From Helicoverpa zea (taxonomy: Eukaryota > Arthropoda > Insecta > Lepidoptera > Noctuidae): a stretch of 64,000 bases of DNA. The stretch spans positions 11,594,001 to 11,658,000 of the forward strand of contig NC_061482.1 in assembly GCF_022581195.2 (NCBI RefSeq). The letters are read 5' to 3'. Made by a program: the position numbers and the translations under genes. The notes under the pieces were generated by a model, which was not told the origin of the DNA, searched no databases, and saw nothing but the letters and a program-made list of their open reading frames with translations. Position 1 is the stretch's first letter, and each line of letters starts with the position of its first letter. Positions 31,144-45,300 of this stretch are shown piece after piece.

Positions 31144-33959
31144 TGGTTTAAGGGACTTCCACAAAGGTTCAGTTGTGCAGCAAGTGGGTAAGATTTGGTG
31201 CCAGCCATAAATACCAGTATTTCACTTTTCTTCACATTGTATCAGAGCAGGCAAGTGCAAATGCCGTCGAAATGTTTAAAAAATTAAGTAGGTAAAGATG
31301 AATTAAGTTTTGAGCAGTTCTTCATTACCTACCTATTTTTTATGAGAGCCTTTCATTGGAGCAAAAGAAAGTGTTTGCGGCACTAATAACAGCATGGACA
31401 AGCACTGCCACAATCATCTGACCTAGATGCTCTGTGGCCAATGATGATGATGATGATGATTTTTTTATATATTCAACTTCTAAAATATCTAAATATTTAG
31501 GCATTTACCCAGTGCGCGATCAAGAGTTGAATTTCCATGCATTCCGTTATTGACTTGAACCCATTTGTGTAAGCAAAATATCTAGCTTAGTTGGAGCTTT
31601 AGAAATAATCTTTTTTGGTAGCTCGAACTCTCGGTAAAATAAATAAAAACACACGAACAAATGTATAAGCACGCAATAGTAGGTCATACACTCATAATTC
31701 GAAAATAGCTTGAACATAAAATGTTTCACTCCATTTCTTTCACCCAAATCCTGAGAGAATAACTTAAAAATATCCTGTCGGCGTCTCGCTTTGGGATAGG
31801 TCGTACTGTCTTGGGATACGTGTAGGTACAAAGTGGTGATAAGAGGAGACGGCTCCTTTTAGGGTTCCGGAATATTCTGTGGGCATTGTACCTAAGGAAA
31901 AATCGGCACGAGAGACCGACTCGCACTTAGTAGTTTTTTTTAATGTCGTCAATACACTCTACGTGTATGCATATCATTCATTAAATCGTACCTACATAGT
32001 AATAAATAGGTTTACTTTCTGGACATGTTTTCAATTACAAAACATTTTTTGCAAATCCTATTTTCATTTAAGTATTACTAAATATCATAATAGTGGAGAT
32101 CCATAAATGCAGATAGTACGAAATCTTTGAATGCCTAAAGCCTTAATAGTGGAAGCAAGAATTTGGTTAGTTCCATGCTGCTAAAAGCTTGATTTTAAAC
32201 AAATTTTGTTTATATCATTTACATATATTCGTTGGTAGTTAAAAGTACGTATATATCGACGGTTTATATCAGGTTCTTTCTAATTTATCGAGTGTGTCAG
32301 AAGTCCAGAAAATTATATTCAGGTCAAAAGCGATCACGGTAGAGGCTTTATGTACTTAGTTTAAAAAATATGTTTACAAAGTACTTATTTATAAAGAGAT
32401 GCAATCTTCTTTTGTTGTTGCTGGCTGTACTTCTGTGATGCCTCGTCATCGTGAAAGGAGGGCCTTATTTCAACTGTGATGTAACTGTAATGAAGTATTT
32501 TAATAAGGAAAGTTTTATTAAGAGAGATAATTTGTTTACAGTGGCATACGGCTGTTCATATTCGTGAAACTATATCATGAAACTCCCAGTCGCGCTACAT
32601 AAACTTTTCCCAGCTACTTATCCTAGCTGCAGCAAATGAATATGGATCAAATAAATAAAATTCTAGTTTAATTAAGTTTCATAAGCGAGATTCGCAAATA
32701 ACAGCACATAAAGTTAGTTGTGCGAGTGCTGCGTCGCAACAGTTTGTAAGTACCGCGCCATCTCTCCGGCTTATTGAAATACGACAAAATAACTTCATTT
32801 TACAACTGTACTCACGTTACTCAAAATACGTTCACATACCTACATATATTTAAGCTTTTACATAAGATTCTTGTATACGAATAGAATTTAGTGGCTTTCT
32901 TCTACTATAGATACTATACTATACCTTTAGGGCTGCAACAACTACCGGTCACCACATACATGGCCTTGTTCCTCGATGCACTGAGGGCAGAAAACAATAC
33001 AAATATTTAGAGTAAGAGCTCCCACTCACACCTGAAACTCTTAGTCGGCCGGTAGTTGGTTTGGGGTCATAAAGGTAAGGGGTCAAAAAATTGCCAACCA
33101 TAGGGTCAATCTGTAGTATGTCAGTCTGCAGTGTGCGAGCACTCTCATACTAACAAAACGTTAAACTCATTTTTTTAAAATTGACTTAGGGATGTAGCTC
33201 TTTCTAAACGTCAAGTTAGTGGCACGGTTCCAAAGAGTGGTTCTCATGGAGAAGAACATGCAAGAGTGTCCATAAACAGGATAATACAGGATTAGTGCTT
33301 GGTCCAGACTATGCATCAAAATGTAGTTGACCGAGACGTTAGCATAGAATATACCTATATTTTAAACTTAAATACTAGACGCATGACGACTCGCGGTATT
33401 GGAAACCGGGACTCCTATTTCTTTTATCAAGTTGTAGAAAGTGTGGTGTAGTTAATCTAAGTGTCAGACACACTTAACCATGTTCCTTGAGCAATTTGCA
33501 CTCGAGTGGCGCGATAACTTTTAGGTCCTGAGGGGACCCGCCGATTATCCTGACATCCCTTTGAGAAGCGCGTACAACACAAACACACCGTTCTTCCGTT
33601 TCTTCTCGCTTCGAACTTATTTATTTAGTCTTATAATATTTTCTACCAGACTGTCTGCAAAGAAGGGTTGTATACTATGAAGGTAAAACGGCAAAAAAAC
33701 ACGATTTAAAGAAAGCTTCTTTTGGAACTAACTTTAGCGTTTAACAGATGAAGTTATACTTAAGTGGGACTCGCTGAAAGTAGTATGAATATTGTCTCTC
33801 TCTCTCCTATCATAACTGGTAATTTTTTAGAGGGTAGGTATCCATTTGGAAATTGCTTAGCATCATCAATCAACCACATTTTATCTGACAGCACTATTGC
33901 TTTACCGTCCTGGCAGGCAAGAAAATATTCCTGAACAGTTAAGGCATAACTGAATGTAA

Positions 33960-34195
33960 ATAGCAAGATGAACCTGTGTCCCTGTGGTGATAGAGCGCAT
34001 CACGTGAGTGGTCGGTCGCCGCGGGACGAGGCGCGGCGCTCCGGGTGCCGGGCCGCATCCCGCCTCGTGCGAGCGCGCGACGGCACTCGCGCCGCCACTC
34101 TGCAGCGTGCACTCGCATCCCGCCGCGCGCTCTCGCAGCGGCATTCCGTACGCGCGACTTGCAACACTTTGTCTAACTTCCCATCGCGCCCCAAA
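33960..34195 (+). promoter_or_regulatory. CpG-rich 5' region of the peroxidasin gene
   Basis: A compact block, strongly GC- and CpG-rich between about 34010 and 34160, sits directly before the signal-peptide ATG in otherwise AT-rich DNA. It is open in several frames on both strands, which is what high GC without TAA/TAG gives. I read it as 5' untranslated exon or promoter. An in-frame upstream ATG at 33968 exists, but translation from it would bury the signal peptide. Confidence 0.5.
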
Positions 34196-34359
34196 ATGAG
34201 GCCCTTATTTTTTTTTAATTTCTTCATACTTTTAAACTTATTAAATTTAGTTTCTTCCAAAACCTGCCCTCCCAAATGCCAATGCTTCCGAAGTAAAGTT
34301 GCGTGCTTGCACCAAGACCTGTTGACCGTCCCGAAGCCGCCGGCCGACACTCACAGTTT
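34196..34359 (+). CDS. Pxn: Peroxidasin-type gene, coding exon 1 (signal peptide and LRR N-cap)
   Basis: Peroxidasin is a secreted haem peroxidase with LRR and Ig domains that crosslinks collagen IV in basement membrane. This exon gives MRPLFFFNFFILLNLLNLVS, a clear signal peptide, then an LRR N-terminal cap with Cys24, Cys28, Cys30 and Cys37 (CPPKCQCF, VACLH). It ends HS plus two bases (TT) at a GTAAGT donor, phase 2. The ATG at 34196 is preferred over the in-frame 33968 ATG because it places the hydrophobic stretch at the N-terminus. The next exon joins in frame to give the first LRR. Ig, peroxidase and VWC domains are outside the window, so the name rests on this cap and the LRRs. Confidence 0.8.
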
Positions 34360-35149
34360 GTAAGTATTGTATTATTATTAAGTTTACGAAGTTTTGTGGC
34401 CAGTTGTTTTATAAATAGCGTTGTTACCATGGCTTTATAAATAAGTGTGAGATTCATAGCGGCGGCCGCGAGCGATCGCGAAATGTTATTGTTGCGAAAG
34501 CATCTGTTTCAGCGGCGGGTAATAAAAGCTCTAATCTCAAATGAAAGTTCACGAAAACGCTTAGCGATTACATTCTTATGAATATTTCACACAAATCTTA
34601 TGCCTACGATGTCATAATACATTTAGAACCAGTACACTTAACTTTCTTCAGAAGCTTTAATAGCAAAGATATTATGCAAATCAAAAAACTTGAATTTAAG
34701 CCTAGCTAGATATTATAGGGTTACAAGTTCAACTGCTCAACCACAGGTCTGTCTACCGTCGGTGAATGCATTAACTACTGCAGATTTGTAATAACTTTTG
34801 CCGAAGTTCGCTTTCGATTAAGTATAACTTTCGCTTCTTTTTCTTAATAAAAGAGGTATGAGCCAACTTATTTTAAGAGTATGATCTCATTTTTTTTATT
34901 TATCTACTAAATTAACTGAATAACAAGATGATTGAACCATAGATTTGACTACTTTAATTTATGAGTTAGGTACCAGCTTTAAGCTGAAATTCAGTACCTA
35001 TAAGTCGTCACAACTTTATTCTCTTTGTTTTCAATTTCGTTCCTAGTAGTCGTACCTATATAGCACACCATTATTAGGTAAACCTTGTAATTTTTACATT
35101 CTTAATTTACTTTAAAAACCTAATAAGTAAGGTTTTCATTGTTAGACAC

Positions 35150-35255
35150 TTATGGTGGGTTGCGCCATTCAACTTTAAGGTCATAACCATACCCATTGGT
35201 CAAAGCCAGCCCATTGGTCAAATTGGCGATATGACTACTGCAACCCACCCTTAAA
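35150..35255. mobile_element. Small inverted-end element (GGTGGGTTGCGCC)
   Basis: ATGGTGGGTTGC at the left and GCAACCCACC at the right, about 100 bp apart. May be a MITE relic. Confidence 0.45.
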
Positions 35256-35410
35256 TAGAAAAAAATGCTTTATCATCCATCTTGTTCAAATATTAGTACA
35301 TTGTCGGCGATCCTCTGCCTTAATGGGCTCTGGAGACCCAGCTAGCTGTAGTCTAGTACTTAAACCGAGTAACAGAGGCCTAAAGAAACAATAAAGAAAT
35401 CAAGCTGAAA

Positions 35411-35487
35411 CTGCTTTAGTAGTCAGATTTTCTGGTTTTTAGTTACAAGTGATAACTGAAAACCAGAAAATCTGACTCTTGAAGCAG
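35411..35487. repeat. Hairpin, 35-bp arms with 7-base loop
   Basis: Arms 35411-35445 and 35453-35487 pair with four mismatches; core is AGTCAGATTTTCTGGTTTT. It lies in peroxidasin intron 1, so would be transcribed with that gene. No further function can be read. Confidence 0.7.
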
Positions 35488-38400
35488 TATCTGACTGTTA
35501 CAGCGGACTTTACACTGACGGAATGTAAAAAAATACAGATAGGTAAGCTGTCCTGTCCGACACAATTTTATAAACGTGGTCTCATATTCTTGGAGACTTA
35601 TATCGATCCTTCCAACTGCTGGTATTTAGAGTACAAGCACACTGCATACATTAAGTCAGCCGATAGCTTATTCGGGATCATAAATAAGTATGGTAATGAA
35701 CGCACATAACAACGATTAGCTATTTGGCCGGTATCAGATCTACTAAAAACTTTGATTGAAATCACGATTTTCTTAAAAAAAAAAACTAACTGTCGGATCA
35801 ACTGTCGGCCAACTGTTTAGTCTGCAATGAGAAAATCCAATAACTTAAATTCAAAATAGGCAAAAAAATGGCACTTCATACACAACACAGTTTCCACAAC
35901 GCCCACGTTTCACCACTTCTTTGTGTTTTTGCTGGGAAGAAGTGACGCAACAAACTCTCCAGCAACACAATGTTTGTCTGTTAGCTTTGAAAAGGCTCTT
36001 CCACGATAGCGCAATACGATTAATTCCCGGTATTTATAGGTCTGCATGTCTTTACCTTCGGTCTTGTGGACAAACTACAAACGCGCTTTCCAATATACAG
36101 TTTCTAGAATATCAAGGAACTCCAAGGATTCATTCTTCTTCTGTTTCTGCTGAATATCCCATTTGGTGGTGGGTGGAGTCAGCCTTTTTGATCATTTTCC
36201 TCCACTTCGCTATATCCTCGACATTTTTTTTATGTATTTTGTCACTACACCTCACTACCTAGTTTTGAGCTGCTTTTAGAACTACAAAAAATACCTATAT
36301 AAATATTTTTTCCTGTCTATTTGTTCATGAGCCATTTCGTGTGTTAGTTCCGCATGGCAGTACTGGTCACGTTGCGAACAGAACACCTTTGTGCTCACTT
36401 CCTTTGTGGTACAACAGTATTAGGTTTCAATATTCCTAATGTTGAGCGTTAGCCGTGTGTGAGGACTTCGTGCGTGCACGTCATCCATCAAGTTTCCATG
36501 AAAACCGAAAATACAACACCATGCTAAGTAATATGCGACTGGTTTGTTTTCTATTCGACTGTTTCGTAAGATTTGGTACGGAAAATAACAGTGTCCTTTG
36601 TCCAATAAGTCCGGTATAAATGTGAAAGATCTCGAGACAATTTTCCAGTTTGCGAACTCCTTTCAGATGACAGCTTCTTCAATTGCTGTTTATTGCGTCT
36701 TTGTACTGCTAAAGATCTCTCAATCATAAATGAAATGTAAAAGGGGGAGGTTATTAGGTGCCTCTACTTATCTCGTTTAAACATCTGTATACTAATATAT
36801 AAAGCGGAAAGACTTGATTGTTCGTTTGTTTGAATCGAACAGGCTGGGAACTATTGAACTGATTTGAGTAATTCTTTCGCTGTTAGGAAGCTACACTATC
36901 TACGCTGAACATGGGATATGTTTTATCCAGTTATGATGTGAGTGAAAGCGCGTGGAACAGCCAGTCTATGCACAAGTAAATACATGACGATAGTTAATAT
37001 TTTGAGGCATTCGGTTAGAATTCTAAAGACCAAAGACATTTAACTTAAGTATACTAGGACAAGACCATGGACTCTGGAACGCATCGAGGTCTGTACCTTG
37101 GAGCTGCACAAAAATCAAACGTCTCAACAAACGCAATCCAAAAAGAATGGCCGTATTTGTTGCAATTCCCATATGTTTTCAAAACAAATCTACGCCCATG
37201 GTGTATACATCTTTTTTTTAACGACGTCAAAAATCATCAAATGACCCCTCCCGCTGTGGGTTAGCAGCGGTGAGGGAGTGTCAGACTCTTAGGGCCTTAC
37301 TACAAAAACTTTAAACCCTGTTTTACACTTGTCTAATAAAATTGTGGCTGCAAAATGAACCATATGTCAACGTCATAATTTGACATTTTTTTAGACAAGG
37401 CATAAACTGACGTTTAAAAGTTTTTGTGGTAAGACGGTTACTGACTAAAAACCGCCGTGTTCCGTCGTAGGCCTTTTATGTACCAGGGCCGCGGTATCTC
37501 TTTCGAACAACCCGCAGATGGTGTATACATCTTCCGTAGACTTAGAATCTGTTTGACAAGATGCAATACTACAGTACATAAGCATAGAAAAATCTGGAAA
37601 GTTGAAAGTACTTCACAACATAATAATATAGTATTGCGATGGCCGCGAGAGACCTATACAGAGTATAGGGGCCAGGGTTTTCTATCGGAAAAGTTAAGCT
37701 TATCCCTCAGTACTATAATCTTTTTGTAAAGGTATATTTCTTACGTATTGAACATAATCCTGGGTCCACGAACCCGACTCAGACTTGCCAGTTTCAATAA
37801 GAGCATCAGTCGGATAAATAAAGCGGTTTAGTGTTTCAAACCAATTAAGGAATGAAAAACAACGAAAGCGCTTACCTAGGTACTTGTATTAAACTATTTC
37901 GTCTTTTTTTCTTTTTAAAATGACGAAATGTGTTCAAAATCTTTTATATAGCGTAGATTGATAGACTGATTGATCAACAGGCAGATGATGATTGACTTAT
38001 TGAGATTGATCCAAAAACAAGCGGTCTATTTGAAGAAGTTTGATTTCTAGGGAAAAGCGAGATCAAATTTTATAAGTATTTTCTCTTAGTTTCACGTACT
38101 TTACTACCTAGGTACCTATATCAAAACTTCTTCAGTTACTTATTCTCAAAGAATCTATTAATCATGCAGGTTACTCGTAAGTTTTAAGTGCATGGTGACA
38201 TTTTCAGCTTGGAAGCCTTTCTTATCTTTTCCAATATTTTGTATAAAGCGAGTTAAACTTATGACTGATGAGACCACCTTAAAAAAAAAAGAACTAGTGA
38301 AATGAAGACCAATATAGGAAAGGAAGTAACACATATGTCTCCTTTAAAGAATATATTCTTACCAATTTTGCAAATCGCAATGATATTTAAAACAAAAGAT

Positions 38401-38998
38401 GCAGACATGATAAAGCAACACGTGCACAATCACATTTTTATGTTATTTCAAAGCTATGAAACTACCTGGATTTCTTACTAGAACAGAAGATCCAAAGGTG
38501 GCAGTGTCGCGTATATTCGTGTAAACATCTATCTACTTATTTCGGTGAATATTGAAACATAAATATACTCAAATCGACTAACATAAACAACATCAACTAG
38601 ATTGGCAAATGTTTCTTTTTCTTTCGATAAACTGCTAAGTATCTATGCAGGGTACATAGAACATTATGTATAGGTAAATGTCTGCTTCACTTCAGACTAA
38701 ATAATAAATTCAACAGTGTAGGCAAGGCAACACAAGGCGTGCGTGCTTGACGGAACGCTAACTCAAGAATGTTTATCGCTGTCGATTTCTGAGAACGCCA
38801 GAATTATTCTAAGTAGGTATATCTATCTCCAAACACGACTTGAGAAACGTGTACATACATAGAGGCTATTGTTATAGTCATCATAAAACTTCGGTTGATG
38901 TCCTAGAATTTAAATTAGGGGTCTAATGTCGAAGTTTATTTATTGGCTCAAAACATTGTATAAAGGTAGCCATTATAATTGCCTTGTTGGAATCCTAC

Positions 38999-39372
38999 GC
39001 GAATATGATGATGATGATGTCCTCCTAGCCGATTATCGGCTACGGCGGCTGTTCTCATGTAAGGAGATTAGCCAACTACGCAGGACATATTATAGTGCAC
39101 GAGCATTTGCGCAGACACAGGTGCACTCACTATTCCTTAACTCTCATAGCCCGATGGGACGGTAATCCGACACGACCGGAGAGAGATCAGGCGCAGGACC
39201 GACATTTACGTGCTCTCCGATGCACGGGTGTATCAATCACCAGCTTCCAGGCTCCGGGCTGCTTTGTGAAAGTCTTCTAAAACCCACAAGGCGATTACGG
39301 CCCGACTCGGGAATCGAACCCGAGACCTCGTGCTTAGCAGCCGCACTTGCGACAGCTAGACCAACGAGGCAG
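38999..39372 (-). repeat. tRNA-derived SINE, minus strand
   Basis: The right end (39296-39372) read on the minus strand has an A box (TGGTCTAGCTG) and B box (GGTTCGATTCC) and a tRNA-like 3' half; the left part is a non-tRNA body with a GAT-repeat tail (ATGATGATGATG at 39006). I reject it as a functional tRNA since the body follows directly. Confidence 0.72.
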
Positions 39373-42300
39373 TTACGCGAATATAAGAATTAAGTAACCT
39401 ACATGCATTTTCTCATTTCCCCTATTTGTGTTACATGTTGCATCGCAAACACTACCGGTATATCGTGGAGTTTTTAACTGAGCGGTATCATTTTAAGCTG
39501 CTTCTTTGCTAATCATTAAGAATAATTTAATAAAATGGCCCTGAAATCGTACCTTGCGGTGAACCTAGAAAACATCATGCATTTTACATGAATTCTAAAC
39601 TCGACAAAAATAGATCGGTGTTGTACGTGAAACGTTTCAATCAACCGTTTATATCTAAACAATAACAAATAATGATGCTGGGTGCAGTGTTTGCATCTCA
39701 TCGAGCACATTCAAAAGCTTTAAAGAGATCACAGAACTTGCTCTTACTAACGCATGCCAATAGCAGCATCGACTGGCTGGAGTTTCCATATAGTTAATGA
39801 CAGCTGAGTCGATACATTTTCATTTAGGACTTTCGGCAGCTACCCTAACATTTTGCGTATCAGATATGTTTTTGATTGGCCGGATTATGCTAGTAGGCAG
39901 AGGTAGTAAATTATATGCCCCATTCATGTCTTAATTAGAATGCGAGTACCGCTAGTTGCTTTACCCTTCATAGTCCAGAGATTACAGCTGATTCTATGGA
40001 GCATAACCTAGGAGTGCCGGACGCGCCTGGTTTAGTCGTATCTACCACAATGAGCTCAAAAATAGCGTTGCCATTGACATGAATAATTTATGGTCGAATT
40101 AAATCCGTTTGTGACATCATAGCTTGGAGTGGCTAAATAGGTTTACTGATTACCGAACAGATTGGATACACAGATATAACCCTGCCCTTTGGGATTGCAG
40201 TAAACAGAGACACAAACAGTAAACTCTAACACACTTATTTACATTCTGATATTACTTAGATATAAGATTACCAACAGCTAAACTACAGCATCCTTTTGTT
40301 AATGTCACTTTGGAGTTTGACACAATGATTTATATTTTATCCAACAAAAGATCCCAGTTTTGAAACAAAGTTTGTCTTGGTCGAGAGACATACAAAACTA
40401 AAATAAACAGCTTCACTTTAGTTAGATAGTAGGTAAACAAAATGAATATCAGAAGTATTTAGGTGCACATTTTTCATACAGTAAGTAGGTACCTCCTTTT
40501 TCCAAAGCGGGAGAGAATATTTCTACGACGTAGGTACGTAAATAGAATATTACAGGAATTAGCGTTTTGCTAATAGCATAGGTATATTTAGTGTTTCGCT
40601 AATAATAATTTAATAGCAAATATTTAGTGCTCTGCTAATTACTGAACGATACTAGGGAGAAGTACCTATGGGTGCACAAATTACTTTATCGGTGCTTGCA
40701 AGTTTTACTTAGGTACAGCATAACAGAGTCGTTTAAGAGGACGAATTTGAATTTTTGGCGCCAAGGATCTCAATTTTACTCAGTAAATACAAAACGGATC
40801 AAAATACAACTTGGTTACCTGAAAGTTCATGATATAAACCTTATTTTGTTAGACTTCAAAACATGATTAGGTAACTTTTATAACAGAGAAAAATATATCA
40901 AACATACCTCTTTTTAAAAAGAGATTCACATATTATGGGCAAACGGGACCGATTTAAGCCTCTTAACTTTTTTAGTAGTTGAGTATATACATACTCTTTA
41001 AAATTGTAGAAGGATTTTTTATCAAATTATCATTTCTAAATAATAAAATTACAAAACCATTTTGTCGCTTACGACTTTTACTTATAAGCTAGCGCGCATA
41101 TTGTTATCCTCGCCCCGCTCAGACGCTCCGACCCCTTTTGGCGCCTTAGGTGCGCGTGCCGGTTATGGAATTATATTGTTGACCAATTCGCCACCATGGT
41201 TAGTGAAGTTTTTTTGTAAAAAAGTTGTCTACGAGTGTCTCAGATCCACGTTATCGATGACACATCACAAGGGCAACAAGTTCATGACTTCAAGCGATCT
41301 GACGTCAGATGAGGGCCGTTATCTTCAAAATTCTATCAAACGAGTACTATTCTTATCAACAGAGCATGTGGGACTTCAAACATTTTGACAAAGATTTCAG
41401 TAAAGCTACCAGAGTTAACAGATATGCCACTCTCTCCTACACACATTACACCATTGTCCGATAATAGTAAATGTAAACTTAAATCCATTATTACTTACAC
41501 ACTAAATATTTCACTTTTTCTTCATTTTCGGTAGTTTCTTTTGATAAGATAGTGTTAACATCGCAAAGTTCAATGAACGCTACATATGATAGATGTAGGG
41601 TATCAGACCATAAAGCATTAAGGTAACTAAGGTCTAGAGCACGTATGCGCCACCATGCTCGTATGTCAATGAATTATGTGTACTGATTTACCCACGAATA
41701 TGGTTCTCTTCAATCATATGAACCGTAAATACCGGCGGAACCATATCAAGACGACTGCCTACCTAGATTCGAACGTGTAAATTGGGATACGGAATTTAAT
41801 AACTTGACTAAATTGTATAAAAATTAACAGCAATTCGAAATTCAAATTCAATTTGATACAATATTCACGGGTTTAAAAATGCCGTTTATATGTATCTATG
41901 TGTGTACGAAATATATGCCAATTAAAAACGTCGAGACTGAATTAGCCTTATTTGTTGCGTTCGTTTTTTAGTGGATAGGGCATTATTGCAACTGAAATTA
42001 TCTTTGACTATAATCTCTGCGAATGTTGAAAAGGACCTTATATTAGATATCTGGTTGCTCTTGCGTGAGGGGGCCGTCAGATATTACATAAGGTACATGA
42101 TACATATTACATTTTGCTATTAACGACTGAGAAGTTCCTTGTTCCCTATACAATCCTGTAGACTTATCATAGCTACTTAAACAGCTTTTCCGTCACGAAT
42201 TTAATGACACGATAACTAGATCTCTAATATTTGATCAAAAGTGCATCTTCACAATGCGCATTCAGAACCACGAAAATCCGAGCTACTAACCTAAAAGTAT

Positions 42301-45300
42301 GAATGGCCCCCAGTAGTACACAAATACAGAACGATATTAACCACTGCAACTGCATTCATCGCGACATCCATTGAAAGAGTACTTATCAAACGTACCTACA
42401 TTCATCGAACCACTTGGCTGCTTCCTCATAAAGTGCATTTATTCATATTATATGAAGCTTCAAACTGGTCTCTTCAACTTTTATACCAATGTTTTGCTTT
42501 CAAACGGTTCTGTATCGTAACCATCACTGAATAGATCTGTCTATTACACGTTACTAGGTGAGAGCATAAAACCATCAGTCTTTTATAACATCATATATCA
42601 GCCACTACTTCCCGCTTGTTCGACAGACATGTAGATTTTGCTCTGCATTTTCTGTTTTAGTAATTAGAGCGGCGTTGATTCACATATAGAGGCTCTGCAC
42701 ATTGTTACCAGTTGTACCAGAATATTGGTTATTGATCATCACTAAACGTAGAGGACGTATCACGAACGCGCAATAATTGCCAGAAACTGAACACTGACTA
42801 TCTAGTATTGTGTAATACCTAACATATGGACAGGAAATTCATAATTTCATACCTAGTTTGATATAAACAACTTACCTTTAACGAGGTGAATAGATTTGAA
42901 TGGAAAGATTCGCGATCTTAAACCCGAACCTACTTACGCGTCTGTAAAAAATATAATGAGCAGAATATAAATTCGCCATTTTCATCGTTTCGTGCTGTGT
43001 ATTCTGATTGTGATCGTACTGTATTTGGTATGAAAGACATAAAACAGTCATAAACTATTGACACTTCCTTAAGTTTTGGCAGTGATTTTAATAGTCGGTA
43101 GTCGTATGAAGTTGGAGTACTTTTAAATATAATTTAGCTTCACATAGGATTATTAAATTACATGACTAAAGTTGTGTAGAAGCTGTAAGTACGGTTTCCT
43201 AGAATTAATGTCTACGTACATTATATTACGGTTTAAACGTGGTAGAGCAGAACGAGTACGTACTTACTGGAGAAAACTTCATAACAAATTGTACGCCAGA
43301 CCCAGGCTTCTTTAGACTCTCAGTAAAGACAAGTTTGAAAGAGATGGCGTAAGTACTTCGTCGGTTAACCTAAGATTTAGCCATTATGGTTATACAAATA
43401 ACAAATAAATTGGACGAAACGTGAAGACAAGTTGGGAGAAGCTTGGAACTTTTTTGGTGATTGGTATACCTAAGTACAATTGCCGAATGTAGACAAACAT
43501 TGAATGCATTACTTGTGAAAGCTTTGCAGGCGTGATTATAAATGTGCTATGATAATTAACAGCGTTTTAATAGGATAATTGATGATAGTAGGATAACACA
43601 AAAATTGACGGATTTTTCTTATAGGTATTTAGCCTGGAAGTACAGTTTTAGATAGTCCGCGGCTAGGTATCATGAAAATCGATAGACACTGAACGTTTTT
43701 TGACATGTCGGCGACTGTATAATCGACTTTGCAGACGTTACCGACGACATCGTGAAACTAAATTGGAATGAGTCAAAGTGAGATGTGCTCGACGCCCTTG
43801 TTCCGTTTATAAAGGCTTGTGAGACTTGCAACAAGCATGTCGACTTGAATGGCTGGCAGTTTCTTTATCTGGATGTTACATTACATTTGTGACATCGAGG
43901 AGCAGTCCATTATCTTTCTTTTGCGAAGCATTGGGAAGTGTCTCTCTTAATTTACTTTTGAGTTTTTTTAGCAGTCTGTATTCGATAGATACGATTATTT
44001 TGTTAACTGCGCCAGCCAAGTTGAAATGAATATTAATTGAATTTACTTACTTAAGTCAGCAGTCCATGCTATGCCAGATCACTTTGACATGCTTACTCTA
44101 GCATGCATATCGCGTCAGTTACACAAAGCTCCATTAAAGTTAAAGCTTCTTTAAATCTATTGCTGTCAATTTTGATTGCATTTTTTTTTGTAAAATCCTT
44201 TGTCGCATTTACTACCTATACATTACCTAAAATTACAGCTGTGCTAGACGGTGCAAATGACCGTGACTCCGTATCACCTTTTTGCGTAAATCATGACTCA
44301 ACATATCAAACATGAAAAGCTTTTTCAATTCATCTAGCAATCTCCGAGATTACCGCGTTCAAACAAACAAACGAACCAGCCAGCTTAACGTCTAAAGAAT
44401 GTTTGAAATCCCATTTACGATTAGTTACCGAGATTAGCGCGTTCAAACAAACGAATTGCTCAGCTTGACAAAACTAACTTGTTCCTTGAGTACCTACCGA
44501 TGAACGTATCGGTTTCAATATTTCCTATTTTGTAAGTTATAATAACTATCTGCAAGTTTAACTTTTGAACTTGATTCAGTACGTAGTGAAATTTCAGTTA
44601 ACTTTGTAGATAGGTAGTTTGCAAAATAGAAGTGTGGTTAAGATGGTATCGAGTATTGGCTCTAGCAAACGCGACGTGCCGGTTAACGAAGTAAAGTCAA
44701 AGGTACTTGGATACCTACCAATTCAGTAGCAATTACTTAGGTGCTATCTATCCGCGACTTGTATAAGGAACGGAATGGAAAACTCAGCGTTTTCAGAATT
44801 AGAAGTCAAATAGAAATAGTATTAGCAGTCGCAGGGCTGTTCGACAGACCTTATGGAAAACTTTCTTATCTAGCTGGGGGTACTCCGAATGGAATCGTTA
44901 AATTGTTTTTATTTTTTCATGCCAATATTATTTAAAAATCAAATTCCAACATTTCATTTTTAATTCGGTAGTATTTTTTTATAAAAGGTACCGATTGAAA
45001 AACGATTTGAGAAACCTATGCAACGATACTCCGTTTAACTGACTTCGTCGATTTTCGGTTTTGAATTTTCTATATATATTTTATATATATCTCCGTTTGC
45101 TTCCTTTGGAAATGAATGTTAGGTGTGAGTACATACATACTTACCTTCATAATGACTTACATTACATTTCCTACATAATTATATTTCTTTGCGTCACAGA
45201 CGACAATTTGTCTGTTTATGTATAAGAAATACACTTAATTTAATGAGACTTGCACATGCCGCCAGCAAAAAACTTAACAAAAGAGCTTTAAGATCCGTAC

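Larger units (their letters stand above)
27871..34195. other. Divergent intergenic region SCAP / peroxidasin
   Basis: About 6.3 kb between the two start codons. It holds a hAT element (28776-30618, itself carrying a 640-bp MITE) and a 382-bp GGGCCC MITE (30762-31143). Sequence at 31860-31950 resembles a common moth repeat with GGGTTCCG-type words. From 32000 to 33950 I see AT-rich sequence with no credible gene. Confidence 0.6.

Noticed and set aside
31547..31952. Three overlapping minus-strand frames with short coding-like words
   Set aside because: Frames overlap and none has a domain. The sequence shares GGTTCCG words with a dispersed moth repeat (similar at 48540-48660).
33968..34195. 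Upstream in-frame ATG extending the peroxidasin exon 1 by 76 codons
   Set aside because: It would place an Arg-rich GC-driven stretch before the signal peptide. The composition is that of a CpG-rich leader, and the ATG at 34196 directly begins the signal sequence.
39285..39372. Possible tRNA gene on the minus strand
   Set aside because: A and B boxes are present, but the sequence continues into a SINE body which recurs at 18505-18692, and the acceptor stem is poor.
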